Source: DASVCS01 sp036381495 (GTDB lineage: Bacteria > Gemmatimonadota > Gemmatimonadetes > Longimicrobiales > RSA9). From it: DNA of 64,000 nt. The translations under genes were made by a program, and so were the position numbers. The stretch covers positions 124,001 through 188,000 of the forward strand of contig DASVCS010000135.1 of the NCBI GenBank assembly GCA_036381495.1. The letters are read 5' to 3'. This document shows, piece by piece, positions 15,654 through 24,309 of the stretch; position 1 is the stretch's first letter, and each line of letters starts with the position of its first letter. Under the pieces are notes generated by a model. The model worked only from the letters and a program-made list of their open reading frames with translations, did not search any database and was not told the DNA's origin.

Positions 15654-16400
15654 ATGCCGGAGTTGCGCGGGAAGGCCGCCGTGGTCACGGGCGGGACGAA
15701 GGGGATCGGCCGCGCGATCGTCGAAGCGTTGCTGAGTCGCGGCCTCGATGTGGTCCTCGGCGCACGGACGCCGGCGGACGTCGAGCGGGTGACGGCGGAA
15801 CTCGAAGCGGGCCGGTTCACGACCGGGGTCTCCCCGGATGCGGCCGGGCGCGTACGCGGCGTGGTCTGCGACGTGCGCGACGCGGCGGCGTGCCGGCACC
15901 TGATCGATGCCGCGGTTTCGGCATTCGGCCGTCTGGACGTCCTGGTCAACAACGCCGGCATCGGCCGGTTCGGCCCGGTCGAGGACTTCGCGGTCGACGA
16001 CTGGCAGGCGGTCCTCGAGACGAACCTGAGCGGCGTGTTCTACTGCTCGCACGCCGCGATCCCGCACCTGAAGCGGGCGGGCGGCGGTTGGATCATCAAC
16101 ATCGGGAGCCTGGCGGGGAAGTACGCGGCGGCGGGGAGCGCCGCGTACAACGCGAGCAAGTTCGGACTGGTGGGCTTCAGCGAGGCGCTCATGCAGGAGG
16201 TCCGGCACGACGGCATCCGCGTGAGCCTCCTGATGCCCGGCAGCGTCGCGACGGAGTTCGGCCACCCGCATTCGGCGGCCGGCGACGACTGGCGGATCCA
16301 GCCCGGCGACATCGCGCAGATGGTGTTGGATCTGCTGGACACGCCCGCGCGCACACTCCCCAGCCGCATCGAGGTCCGGCCGGCGATGCCGCGCCGGTAG
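15654..16400 (+). CDS. SDR family oxidoreductase (3-ketoacyl-ACP-reductase-like)
   Basis: 248-residue cytosolic NAD(P)H-dependent short-chain dehydrogenase. Motifs: TGGTKGIG (12-19), NNAG, catalytic Ser in INIGSLAG and YNASK with Tyr and Lys intact. The sequence resembles FabG and the '3-ketoacyl-ACP reductase-like' group, but the substrate is unknown. ATG at 15654 has an AAGGAGGA ribosome site six bases ahead. It is 48 bp upstream of fumC on the same strand. Confidence 0.88.
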   Translation: MPELRGKAAVVTGGTKGIGRAIVEALLSRGLDVVLGARTPADVERVTAELEAGRFTTGVSPDAAGRVRGVVCDVRDAAACRHLIDAAVSAFGRLDVLVNNAGIGRFGPVEDFAVDDWQAVLETNLSGVFYCSHAAIPHLKRAGGGWIINIGSLAGKYAAAGSAAYNASKFGLVGFSEALMQEVRHDGIRVSLLMPGSVATEFGHPHSAAGDDWRIQPGDIAQMVLDLLDTPARTLPSRIEVRPAMPRR

Positions 16401-16448
16401 GGTGGGCGAGCGCCGTCGCCGCCGTGAGGAAAACCGTTGGAGGAACGG

Positions 16449-17855
16449 ATGAGTGATAAGACGTACAGGATCGAACGCGACTCGCTGGGCGAGATGCGCG
16501 TCCCCGCGGATGCGCTCTGGGGCGCACAGACGCAGCGGGCAGTCGAGAACTTTCCGATCAGCGACCTGCGTTTCTCGCGGGACTTCATCGCGGCGCTGGG
16601 CCGGATCAAGAAGGCGGCGGCCGAGACGAACATGGAGCTCGGTCTGCTCGACGCGGAACTGGGCCGCGCCATCGTCGTGGCGGCCGACGAGGTGATCGCG
16701 GGCGAGCATGACCGGCATTTCGTCGTCGACATCTTCCAGACGGGGAGTGGCACGTCGACGAACATGAACGCGAACGAGGTGATCGCGACGCGGGCGAACC
16801 AGTTGCTGGGCGTGCCGGCGGGCGGCGCGCGGGTGCACCCGAACGACCACGTCAACCGGGGGCAGTCATCGAACGACGTGATCCCGACGGCCATGCAGGT
16901 GGCGGCGCGCGTCCAGATCCAGCGGGACCTGCTGCCGGCGCTCTCGGAGCTGAGCAGCGCGCTCTCCGTGAAGGCGGCGGAATTCGACGGGATCGTCAAG
17001 TCCGGCCGGACGCATCTGATGGATGCGACGCCGGTGCGGTTGGGTCAGGAGTTCGGCGGTTACGCGAGCCAGGTGGTGCATGGAATGCGGCGGGTCCGCG
17101 AGGCGAGCGACGATCTGGCGGAGCTGCCGCTGGGCGGCACGGCGGTGGGGACGGGGGTCAACACGCACCCGGACTTTGCGCGTCGGGCGATCGAGCGGCT
17201 CAGTGCCATGACCGGCCTCGAGTTCCGCGAGGCGGAGAACCACTTCGAGCGCCAGGGCACGCGGGACACGGTGGTCTATGCGCACGGCGCGCTCAACACG
17301 GTGGCGGTTTCGCTCATGCGGATCGCCCACGACATCCGCTGGCTGGCGAGCGGGCCGCGGGCGGGGCTGGCCGAGATCACGCTCCCGGCCACGCAGCCCG
17401 GATCGAGCATCATGCCGGGGAAGGTGAACCCGGTCATCCCCGAGGCGGTGACGATGGTGGCCGCGCAGGTCATGGGGAACCAGACGACGATCACGGTCGG
17501 CGGGCTGGGCAGCTTCTTCGAGCTGAACGTGATGATGCCGGTCATGGCGCACACGCTACTCGAGTCGATTCGGCTGCTGGCGAATGCCAGCCGGGTGCTG
17601 GCCGAGAAGTGCGTCGAGGGGATCACGGCCAACGAGGACCGGTGCCGCGAACTCGTCGAGCGGAACCTGATGCTGGCCACGGCGCTCGCGCCGGCGATCG
17701 GTTACGATGCCGCGGCCGCGATCGCGAAGGAGGCGTACGCGCAGGGGAAGACACCGCGCGAAATCGCGCGGGAGAAGGGCGTCCTGCCCCCCGAGCGGAT
17801 CGACGAGCTGCTCGATCCGCGGCGCATGACGGAGCCGGGCGTCCGCGGCCCGTAA
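16449..17855 (+). CDS. fumC: Fumarate hydratase class II
   Basis: A 468-residue iron-independent fumarase interconverting fumarate and malate in the TCA cycle. The superfamily signature GSSIMPGKVNP is present, as are the substrate-binding TGSGTSTNMN-like segment and the SNDVIPTAM region with the preceding HPNDHVN. Length fits the homotetrameric FumC class. ATG at 16449 with TTGGAGG upstream is chosen over the TTG at 16437. The aspartase family shares these motifs, but overall character is fumarase. Confidence 0.95.
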   Translation: MSDKTYRIERDSLGEMRVPADALWGAQTQRAVENFPISDLRFSRDFIAALGRIKKAAAETNMELGLLDAELGRAIVVAADEVIAGEHDRHFVVDIFQTGSGTSTNMNANEVIATRANQLLGVPAGGARVHPNDHVNRGQSSNDVIPTAMQVAARVQIQRDLLPALSELSSALSVKAAEFDGIVKSGRTHLMDATPVRLGQEFGGYASQVVHGMRRVREASDDLAELPLGGTAVGTGVNTHPDFARRAIERLSAMTGLEFREAENHFERQGTRDTVVYAHGALNTVAVSLMRIAHDIRWLASGPRAGLAEITLPATQPGSSIMPGKVNPVIPEAVTMVAAQVMGNQTTITVGGLGSFFELNVMMPVMAHTLLESIRLLANASRVLAEKCVEGITANEDRCRELVERNLMLATALAPAIGYDAAAAIAKEAYAQGKTPREIAREKGVLPPERIDELLDPRRMTEPGVRGP

Positions 17856-18015
17856 CCAGCGCGGTCCGGCGCCGCGCTCGATCCGCGCCATCCCGACACC
17901 CGGCCCCGCGCGCCGGAAGCCCCAACCCCGCCCGGGATGCCGAAAGCACCACGAGGGCGCGCAACGCCCGGTCCGACGCGCCGACGCCCTCGCAAGGACG
18001 ACCACCCTCCCGAAA

Positions 18016-18417
18016 CTACATCTCTTGCCGCTCTCCCACGAACAGCGAGAAGGCACGGCTGGTGGCCCCATCCGCGCTGAACTCGAAGTGGTACTGCCCC
18101 GCGTGCGGGAACACCACCTCCTCGACCGGCAGGATCAACCGCGTCTGCGCCGGCGCCCGCGCATCTCCGCGCAGCTCCACATCCGTGTGCCCCTCGATCG
18201 TGAACACCGCACGCCCCGCATCATCCACCAGGTCGGCACGCAGCGGGATCCGTCCCGACTGCTCCCGCCCCCACTCGACCATCAGCACGACCGTCATCCG
18301 GTCCTGCATCGCCGGAAAGCCGGGCGCGTACAGTTCATTGAAGATCCCGCGGATATCTATCTTTCCATCATCGCGGACGCGGGCGTCATCACAGGCACAG
18401 GCGAGGATCAGTTCCAT
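18016..18417 (-). CDS. Small conserved hypothetical protein, probable beta-sandwich
   Basis: 133 residues without signal peptide or membrane helix. The start MELILACACDDARV, the 'G-K-I-D-I-R-G-I-F' strand, the PLRADLVDDAGR turn and a late FPHAGQYHFEF segment alternate in the way of an all-beta domain. It resembles the DUF6941-type proteins that occur widely beside unrelated genes; I am not certain of the family. ATG at 18417 is chosen because it begins at the conserved-looking MELILA; it diverges from the lipoprotein gene at 18538. Confidence 0.6.
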   Translation of the reverse strand: MELILACACDDARVRDDGKIDIRGIFNELYAPGFPAMQDRMTVVLMVEWGREQSGRIPLRADLVDDAGRAVFTIEGHTDVELRGDARAPAQTRLILPVEEVVFPHAGQYHFEFSADGATSRAFSLFVGERQEM

Positions 18418-18537
18418 AGGTGGGGGAAGATGCCGGCCGCGGCGTCGGAAGTCAACCGAGCAAACACAAGTTTTCGGCACGCGTCTTCCAGCGGCGGCAC
18501 ACTGCCGGGGCAGCGGACCGATACGCGCGGAGGGGAG

Positions 18538-19014
18538 ATGCGGATCGCGGCAGCGTGCGCGCTGGGAGTGCTGGCGGTCGCGGCGTGCGAGACCGGGGAG
18601 GCGACGACGGGGATCGTGTTCCTCGATCCGTCATCGGAGTCGCTGGTGGGACGTTGGGCGGGGGTGGAGGAGATCGGCGGTGAGCGTGGCGTGGCGGTCC
18701 GGTTCCCGGTGACGCTGTCGCTGGGTGCCGATCGGAGGTTCGTGTTGCGGACGGTCGGGTTCGAGGTGTCGGACGGTGCGGATGCCCGGTTCTGTGCGGG
18801 GGTGTTCCGGCTGGAGGGGAACCTGTTGGAGTTCTTTCCGGACGCGGCGTGCAGGGCGTTGCCGATTGCGCGGTTCGTGGTGGGGCGGTCCTTCCCGGAC
18901 GGGCTGACGCTCGAGGGGAGCACGGGGAGGGGCGGTGGCAATCCGGAGTTCCGGGGGGTGGACGTTCGTGTGCGGATCGTGGTCGAGCGGGACCGGGAGG
19001 ACGCGAGCGGTTGA
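18538..19014 (+). CDS. Small lipoprotein of unknown function
   Basis: 158 residues. The N-terminus has a short positive region, a hydrophobic core and the lipobox LAVAAC, so it should be lipidated and exported. The mature part starts near 'LVGRWAGVEE' and contains beta-strand-like repeats such as LSLGADRRFVLRTVGFE and GVFRLEGNLLEFFP, the form of lipocalin-like 'G-x-W' domains that often follow a signal. ATG at 18538 has GGAGGGGAG immediately ahead. No neighbour suggests a role. Confidence 0.68.
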   Translation: MRIAAACALGVLAVAACETGEATTGIVFLDPSSESLVGRWAGVEEIGGERGVAVRFPVTLSLGADRRFVLRTVGFEVSDGADARFCAGVFRLEGNLLEFFPDAACRALPIARFVVGRSFPDGLTLEGSTGRGGGNPEFRGVDVRVRIVVERDREDASG

Positions 19015-19092
19015 CCCGCGGCTCCGGGTCCGGTGCTCGGTACGGGGCGGTCGTGGGGTCGGCGCGCCACGGTCGGGAGTTCGTGGTCGGCT

Positions 19093-19968
19093 TCAGCGCC
19101 GCGCGCGGTCGGCGATGGGGGCGAAGTCCGGGCGCTGGAAGCGACGGTCGCCGTCGAGCCGCTTTTCGATGGCCTTGCGGACACGCTCTTCGTCGGCGCG
19201 GGTGACGGCTCCGAGGCGGTAGGGCGGGAGGCTGTGGATGTCGTCATCGGAGAGGGCGGGGGTCCGGACCGTTTCGGTGGGCTGATCGATCTGGAGGAAG
19301 CCGACGGGGATCAGGACGCGTTCGGGGGGGCGGGACAGGCGGACGATCACGTATCGGACCTTCTCGAAGCGGGGGTCGACGACGAGGTCCTCGATGATCC
19401 CGGTGGTGTGGCCCTGGCCGGTGATGAGCCGCCAACCGCGGATGTCGGGCTCGCCGGTGGCGACGCGGTAGCCGGGGAGATCGGAGAGTCGCTCGAGTGG
19501 CGCGGGCGAGCGGGGGGCGGTGGGCTCGCGGACGATGGGGTGCTCGCCGGCGTAGAGGCCCGCATGGTCGTAGGCGGGATGGGCGTAGTAGCGTTCGCCG
19601 TAGAAGAATCTACCGTGTGCCGCGAGGAGTGCCTGCTGGTAGGGGCCGTCGACATCGCCGTGGGGCTCGAAGGGCGGGATCTCTTCGAGGTCGTCGCGCG
19701 TGGCGGCGCGCAGTCGGATCTGCGGTCGCGCGCCGGTCTCGCGTTCAATGCGCGCGTGGCCGAGCGGGACCAGGACGTGACGTCCGGTGTCTTCGAGGGC
19801 GAGGTCGAGATAGCGGATGAGGCCGGTGTCGGCATCGGCGAGGGCGCCGTAGATGATGCCGGCGTGTTCGCCCTGGACATCCTCGACGGGGGTGCCGGCG
19901 AGGTCCGGGACCGGGCGGAGCGGCTGGGGTTCGCCGGGTCCCGGACCGTAGAGTGGCGGTGCTCGCAT
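19093..19968 (-). CDS. Double PRC-barrel domain protein
   Basis: 291 residues, soluble. Two PRC-barrel-type modules can be seen: residues about 20-80 (LAGTPVEDVQGEHAGIIYGA, then ALEDTGRHVLVPLGHARI) and about 170-240 (DIRGWRLITGQGHTTGIIED, then PERVLIPVGFLQI). The linker is rich in Tyr, His and Pro (HGRFFYGERYYAHPAYDHAG). PRC barrels are small beta domains in photosynthetic reaction-centre H subunits, RimM and many unassigned stress-linked proteins. ATG at 19968 has GGAGGAG upstream. It diverges from metK; the space between carries the metK promoter and riboswitch. Confidence 0.78.
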   Translation of the reverse strand: MRAPPLYGPGPGEPQPLRPVPDLAGTPVEDVQGEHAGIIYGALADADTGLIRYLDLALEDTGRHVLVPLGHARIERETGARPQIRLRAATRDDLEEIPPFEPHGDVDGPYQQALLAAHGRFFYGERYYAHPAYDHAGLYAGEHPIVREPTAPRSPAPLERLSDLPGYRVATGEPDIRGWRLITGQGHTTGIIEDLVVDPRFEKVRYVIVRLSRPPERVLIPVGFLQIDQPTETVRTPALSDDDIHSLPPYRLGAVTRADEERVRKAIEKRLDGDRRFQRPDFAPIADRARR

Positions 19969-20010
19969 GTCCTGCTCCTCCAATGAATGCGATGACGCAA
20001 GGCGTGTTCC

Positions 20011-20040
20011 TTGACAGCGGCGCGGTGCGGGCTCTACGTT
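20011..20040 (+). promoter_or_regulatory. metK promoter
   Basis: A full-consensus TTGACA (20011-20016) and TACGTT (20035-20040) are separated by 18 bp. Transcription would start near 20047, a few bases before the riboswitch. Confidence 0.7.
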
Positions 20041-20051
20041 TGACGACGCGA

Positions 20052-20106
20052 CGTGGGATTTGAGGCGGCAGCTTGTGCCCCACGCTAAACAAAGCACTAA
20101 AGCGCC
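20052..20106 (+). promoter_or_regulatory. SAM-II-type riboswitch upstream of metK
   Basis: The leader matches the SAM-II (metA-type) pattern as I know it. P1 is CGTGGG (20052-20057) pairing with CCCACG (20079-20084); the first strand is followed by ATTTGAG. The second half has the conserved GCTAAACA and GCACTAAAG segments. A pseudoknot helix forms between GGCG (20064-20067) and CGCC (20103-20106), giving the H-type fold of the class. It lies between a strong promoter and an intrinsic terminator and precedes the SAM synthetase gene, so SAM binding should switch metK off. A covariance-model search would be decisive. Confidence 0.82.
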
Positions 20107-20111
20107 GGAGG

Positions 20112-20147
20112 CCCGCTGCTGAGAGCTTACCGGCGGCGGGTTTTCTT
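20112..20147 (+). terminator. Intrinsic terminator of the metK riboswitch
   Basis: CCCGCTGC (20112-20119) pairs with GCGGCGGG (20133-20140), 8 bp with one G-U pair, followed by TTTTCTT. It ends 18 bp before the metK start codon and begins 5 bp after the riboswitch pseudoknot, as expected for an expression platform. Confidence 0.75.
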
Positions 20148-20164
20148 CATCCGGAAGGCGGATC

Positions 20165-21340
20165 ATGGCACGAGAGTACATCCTCACGAGCGAGTCGGTC
20201 TCGGAGGGGCACCCGGACAAGGTGGCGGACCGGATCAGCGACGCGGTGCTGGATGCGTATCTGGACCGGGACGCCGAATCGCGGGTGGCGTGTGAAACGC
20301 TCGTGACGCAGAATCTGGTCTGCCTGGCCGGGGAGGTGCGGAGCTCGGCGGTGATCGATCGCGACGAACTCGAACGGGTCGTACGGGATGCGATCCGGGA
20401 CATCGGCTACGTCGAGGTCGATGGCCGGTTCTCGGCGGAGTCGGTGGAGATCCGGGTCCACCTGCACGAGCAGGCTGCGGAGATCGCGCGGGCGGTGGAC
20501 AAGGAGGATGCGCGGGCTCAGGGTGCGGGGGATCAGGGGATGATGTTCGGCTATGCGACGGCCGAAACGCCCGAACTCATGCCTGCGCCGCTCACCTGGG
20601 CGCACGCGCTGACGCGCCGGCTCTCGGATCTGCGCAAGTCCGGCGAGGTGCCGTGGTTGCGTCCGGACGCGAAGAGCCAGGTCTCGGTCCGTTACGTCGA
20701 CGGCGAGCCGGTCGAGGTGACGGGGCTGGTGGTCTCGACGCAGCACGCTCCGGAGGTTTCGGTCGCGGAGATCCAGGCGCTCATCCTCGATGCGGTGGCG
20801 CCGGGGGTCCTGCCGGCGGAGCTGCTCCCGGCGGACTGGCGATCCCGGGCCTGGGTGAACCCGTCGGGCTCGTTCGTGGAAGGCGGTCCGGCCACCGACA
20901 CGGGACTGACGGGGCGCAAGATCATCGTGGACACGTACGGCGGGGCGGCGCGGCACGGGGGCGGCGCGTTCAGTGGGAAGGATCCCTCGAAGGTGGACCG
21001 TTCTGCGGCGTACGCGGCGCGGTGGGCGGCGAAGAACGTGGTCGCGGCGGGGCTCGCGCGGCGCTGCGAGGTCTCGCTCGCCTATGCGATCGGCGTGGCC
21101 GAGCCGGTGGCCATCGCCGTCGAGACGTTCGGCACCGAACAGGCCGATGAACGCGCCATCATCGCGTGGCTGCGGGAACGCTTCGACCTGACGCCGCGAG
21201 GCATCATCGAGGACCTCGACCTGCTCCGTCCGATCTACGCGGCGACCGCCGCCTACGGGCACTTCGGGCGGCGGGCGGAGGACGGGCTGTTCCCCTGGGA
21301 GTCGATCGTGGCCAAGGCGGGGCGACCCGCCCTCGTCTGA
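20165..21340 (+). CDS. metK: Methionine adenosyltransferase (SAM synthetase)
   Basis: 391-residue cytosolic enzyme making S-adenosylmethionine from methionine and ATP. Key elements: the N-terminal EGHPDKVADRISDAVLDAYL-type helix with its ATP-binding His and the GAGDQGMMFGYA loop; the C-terminal GGAARHGGGAFSGKDPSKVDRS region with the P-loop-like glycines. Length is normal. ATG at 20165 follows GGAAGGCGG. It is controlled by the upstream SAM-II-type riboswitch and terminator and appears monocistronic, ended by a strong hairpin at 21421. Confidence 0.96.
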   Translation: MAREYILTSESVSEGHPDKVADRISDAVLDAYLDRDAESRVACETLVTQNLVCLAGEVRSSAVIDRDELERVVRDAIRDIGYVEVDGRFSAESVEIRVHLHEQAAEIARAVDKEDARAQGAGDQGMMFGYATAETPELMPAPLTWAHALTRRLSDLRKSGEVPWLRPDAKSQVSVRYVDGEPVEVTGLVVSTQHAPEVSVAEIQALILDAVAPGVLPAELLPADWRSRAWVNPSGSFVEGGPATDTGLTGRKIIVDTYGGAARHGGGAFSGKDPSKVDRSAAYAARWAAKNVVAAGLARRCEVSLAYAIGVAEPVAIAVETFGTEQADERAIIAWLRERFDLTPRGIIEDLDLLRPIYAATAAYGHFGRRAEDGLFPWESIVAKAGRPALV

Positions 21341-21420
21341 ACCATTCGACCCGCCGCCCGGCACACGGATTGCTCAGTCGATCGGGCGGTGGGCATTTCG
21401 TATCCCCCCTGTTTCCACCC

Positions 21421-21457
21421 CGCCGGCCGAGAGCCCGCCCTCGGCCGGCGATCCTTT
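21421..21457 (+). terminator. Terminator after metK
   Basis: CGCCGGCCGAG (21421-21431) and CTCGGCCGGCG (21440-21450) form an 11-bp perfect stem with an 8-nt loop, followed by ATCCTTTCTC. It lies 80 bp after the metK stop, between convergent genes. Confidence 0.65.
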
Positions 21458-21543
21458 CTCGTGCGGGAACGAGCCGGGGCCTGAACCCGGAGAGCGTGAT
21501 CGGCGCGACCGCGGATGCGGGGACGCGGCTCACGTGCCGGGGC

Positions 21544-22104
21544 TCAATCGGAGATGAGTTCCCTCAGGCGACAGGCGAGGGTGCGGTCCGGTAGCGCGAG
21601 TGCCTGGCCGAGGACCTCGGTGGGCGTTGCACCGCTGAACGGCTCGACCGTGTCCACCCACAGGCGGCCGGATGGCGCGATGAAGAGCAGGCGGCCGTAC
21701 CATCGTCGTGCATCGCACCAGCATTGCAGCAGCACTCGCCAGGGCGCGCCGTCGAGGTCGAGGTTCCGCAGGTTGACCGCCTCACCGGACTGCCCCGGCG
21801 CGATCGCGATGCTCCGGCGCTGCCTGCGCGAGGGGCGGATCGGGTCCACCGGCTGGGTCTCCCGCTCCCGCGGCAGACGACACGTCCCCTCCCAACCACA
21901 CGTCATGCACCAGCGCCGCTGTAGGGTGTTGCCGCGGATGAGATACGACACGACGCGGAGCCACCGGATCCGGAGCCAGAACGTCTCGCTCCCGCAGAGT
22001 GGGCAGGTCCGGCCTTCGGGGAGCGTCCGGTACGCCACTGCGGCGCTCAATGCAAGCGGCAACACGATGACGAGCAGCAGGTAGAGGACGATCAGCAGGG
22101 ACAC
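21544..22104 (-). CDS. Membrane-anchored zinc-ribbon-like protein of unknown function
   Basis: 186 residues. The GTG at 22104 (VSLLIVLYLLLVIVLPLALS) starts a single N-terminal membrane helix and has GGGGAG upstream. After it, CPLC (TCPLCGSETFWL) and CMTC (RRWCMTCGWEG) are spaced like a four-cysteine zinc ribbon. The C-terminal half (about 100-186) has beta-like VNLRNLDLDGAPWRVLLQCW and APSGRLWVDTVEPF, with a last segment resembling a helical hairpin. No catalytic motif is seen. It diverges from htrA by 164 bp. Confidence 0.65.
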   Translation of the reverse strand: MSLLIVLYLLLVIVLPLALSAAVAYRTLPEGRTCPLCGSETFWLRIRWLRVVSYLIRGNTLQRRWCMTCGWEGTCRLPRERETQPVDPIRPSRRQRRSIAIAPGQSGEAVNLRNLDLDGAPWRVLLQCWCDARRWYGRLLFIAPSGRLWVDTVEPFSGATPTEVLGQALALPDRTLACRLRELISD

Positions 22105-22268
22105 GGGCTCCCCAGGCTCATGATGGCGGTCTCCACAGTGCTTGACGGGGCAAGAAGCATACCGGTGAACGTTTCGGACACGCTGTGTGTATGTAAGCTC
22201 GAAACCGTTATCATGAAACGAGATAGTGCGTTTCGCACGACGGATCGGACAGGAGTCGGAGGTAACGA

Positions 22269-23771
22269 GTGCGTCCTTCAGTGCGACAGATCGCCGCCGG
22301 CACGGCGCTGGTGGCGGTGACGGTGGCGGGAGCCACGGGTCTCGAAGCGGTTCGCGAGAGCGCCGCAGCGACCCGGGCAGTGCAACAAGCGGCGCCGGGG
22401 CGCGTCGCGCTATCGGATCCGACGCCGGCGTCGCTGAGCCGGGCGTTCCGCCGGGCGGCGGAGCGTGCGCTCCCGAGCGTCGTCCACGTTCGGGTCGAGT
22501 CGGTGCGGCAGGCACGGATCGAGGTTCCGGAGCCGTTCCGCGGCACGCCGTGGGAGGACCTCTTCGATCGGGGCGAGGGCGAGCCGATCCCGCGGCAGGG
22601 GAGCGGGTCGGGCTTCATTTTCCGTGAGGACGGCTACATCCTGACGAACAACCACGTGGTCGACGGGGCGGAGCGGATCACCGTGGTCCTCCAGGACCGG
22701 CGCGAGTTCGATGCGGAGCTCGTGGGTCGGGATCCGAACACGGATGTGGCGGTGCTGAAGATCGATGCCAAGGGGCTCCCGACGATCGCGTTGGGCGACT
22801 CGGATCCGGTGGCCGTCGGCGACTGGGTGGTCGCGCTCGGGTACCCACTGCGACTGGGTGCGACGGCCACGGCGGGGATCATCAGCGCGAAGGGCCGGCA
22901 GATCGGGATCATCGGCCGCAACGACGGTGCATCCGCGCCGCTCGAACACTTCATCCAGACGGACGCGGCCATCAACCCCGGCAACTCGGGCGGCCCGCTG
23001 GTCAACCTGGACGGCGAGGTCATCGGCATCAACACCGCGATTGCGAGTCCGACGGGCTTCTACAGCGGTTACGGCTTCGCGGTACCGATCGATATCGCGC
23101 AGCGGGTGGCGACGGACCTGATCGAGCACGGCGTGGTGCGCCGTCCGAAGCTCGGGGTCGCCATCAGCGATGTCACGCCCGCGGACGCCGAGGTCTACGG
23201 CCTGGACCACCCGACGGGTGCCGAGGTGGTGCAGATCCAGGCCGGGAGCGCGGCGGAACGGGCGGGCCTGCGCCTGGGCGACGTCATCGTGGCGGTCGAC
23301 GGAACGCCGGTGGAGTCGACCGGTGACCTGATGGAACTGCTCGCGCGCCACGACCCGGGCGAGACGGCCGAGCTGAGCGTCGTCCGGTACGGCGACCGCA
23401 TTCGGCTGCGCGCCGAGCTGGGCGCGTTCGAGTCCGCGGTCAAGACGGCCCGCAAGACCGCGGACGAGCACGAGGCCGGAGTCGGTCGGCTCGGCTTCGA
23501 CGCGCAGGAACTGACCTCGGGGCTCGCCCGGCGGCTCGGGATCGATGCCGATGCCGGCGTGGTCATCGTTCGGGTCGCGGCGGCCAGCCCGGCCGCGCAA
23601 GCGGGACTCGCGCCCGGTATGGTGATCGAGCGCCTCAACGGCCGGGACGTTTCGGACATCGATGACCTCGAAGCGGCGGCGCAGGCCGTCGGGCCGGGCG
23701 CCGTGGTCTCACTCGTCGTCCGCACGCGGAAGGGCGACCGCACGATCGTGAACTACCGCGTGCGCGAGTAG
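22269..23771 (+). CDS. HtrA/DegP-family periplasmic serine protease (Do family)
   Basis: 500 residues. An N-terminal signal or anchor (about 5-25) precedes a trypsin-like domain with the catalytic triad His129 (NNHVV), Asp159 (NTDVAVL) and Ser240 (NPGNSGGPL). Two PDZ domains follow (about 300-385 and 405-495). This is a quality-control protease and chaperone in the cell envelope. GTG at 22269 is chosen for its strong GGAGGTAACGA ribosome site. No sensor gene is adjacent. Length and domain order match DegQ/DegP. Confidence 0.94.
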   Translation: MRPSVRQIAAGTALVAVTVAGATGLEAVRESAAATRAVQQAAPGRVALSDPTPASLSRAFRRAAERALPSVVHVRVESVRQARIEVPEPFRGTPWEDLFDRGEGEPIPRQGSGSGFIFREDGYILTNNHVVDGAERITVVLQDRREFDAELVGRDPNTDVAVLKIDAKGLPTIALGDSDPVAVGDWVVALGYPLRLGATATAGIISAKGRQIGIIGRNDGASAPLEHFIQTDAAINPGNSGGPLVNLDGEVIGINTAIASPTGFYSGYGFAVPIDIAQRVATDLIEHGVVRRPKLGVAISDVTPADAEVYGLDHPTGAEVVQIQAGSAAERAGLRLGDVIVAVDGTPVESTGDLMELLARHDPGETAELSVVRYGDRIRLRAELGAFESAVKTARKTADEHEAGVGRLGFDAQELTSGLARRLGIDADAGVVIVRVAAASPAAQAGLAPGMVIERLNGRDVSDIDDLEAAAQAVGPGAVVSLVVRTRKGDRTIVNYRVRE

Positions 23772-23789
23772 GCGGCCTCACGGTCGCAC

Positions 23790-23826
23790 GGGGCTCCGAG
23801 GCCGGATCTCCGCGCCCCGGAGCCCC
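23790..23826 (+). terminator. Hairpin after htrA
   Basis: GGGGCTCCG (23790-23798) and CGGAGCCCC (23818-23826) make a perfect 9-bp stem 18 bp after the htrA stop. There is no T-run, so termination is uncertain. Confidence 0.4.
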
Positions 23827-23855
23827 CGCACGAGCGCATTCGTGCTCACCTCTCC

Positions 23856-23884
23856 TTGACACGGCTTCCGCAGGCATACATACT
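23856..23884 (+). promoter_or_regulatory. Promoter of the Met-rich lipoprotein gene
   Basis: TTGACA (23856-23861) and CATACT (23879-23884) with a 17-bp spacer. The start would be near 23891, giving a leader of about 118 nt before the ATG at 24009. Confidence 0.6.
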
Positions 23885-24008
23885 GCATGGCTGGTGCAGT
23901 TCCCGGGAGGCGGGGCTCGAATCCGGGCGGCGTTGTGCGCCGAATTCGGCCCCTTCGCGTCAGGGAGGCGTGAAGCTCGCGTTGCGACCCTCATTCCGAG
24001 AGGTTGGT

Positions 24009-24221
24009 ATGAAGCGCTCGATGCTCGTGGTTCTCACTACGTCGGTCCTGGCGTTCGCGGCCTGCGAACAGCCGCCCGCTGAGGAGCAGGTGCCCGCGGT
24101 CGAGGAACTGCCCGAAGCGGAGCCGATGCCCGCGCCGGCACCCACGCCCGCGCCGACGGACACCATGCGGATGGATACGATGCAGATGGACACGATGCCG
24201 ATGGATACCATGCAGATGTAG
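24009..24221 (+). CDS. Short lipoprotein with a methionine-rich repeat tail
   Basis: 70 residues. Signal peptide with lipobox LAFAAC (Cys19), then an acidic, proline-rich linker (about 20-50), then a tail built from a five-residue repeat MDTMx (DTMRM, DTMQM, DTMPM, DTMQM). The regular Met spacing resembles MxxM/MxM copper-binding tracts of periplasmic copper proteins, but no function is shown. The gene has its own promoter and 118-nt leader and a downstream hairpin, so it is a self-contained unit. No metal-related neighbours are seen. Confidence 0.65.
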   Translation: MKRSMLVVLTTSVLAFAACEQPPAEEQVPAVEELPEAEPMPAPAPTPAPTDTMRMDTMQMDTMPMDTMQM

Positions 24222-24261
24222 CGGTGGGGCGGATCGGCGTCCCGGTCCACCGGAATCCGAG

Positions 24262-24300
24262 CGAAGCGGCATGGGGCTGGTCCCGTGCCGCTTCGTTCAT
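24262..24300 (+). terminator. Long hairpin between convergent lipoprotein and ppa genes
   Basis: CGAAGCGGCA (24262-24271) pairs with TGCCGCTTCG (24286-24295), extended by a T-G and three G-C pairs around a CTGG-type loop, then TTCAT. It can serve both strands. Confidence 0.55.
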
Positions 24301-24309
24301 CGGCATCCG

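Noticed and set aside
23905..23940. CTCGAATCC resembling a tRNA T-loop
   Set aside because: No acceptor stem or anticodon arm can be drawn around it; it lies in the leader of the Met-rich lipoprotein gene.
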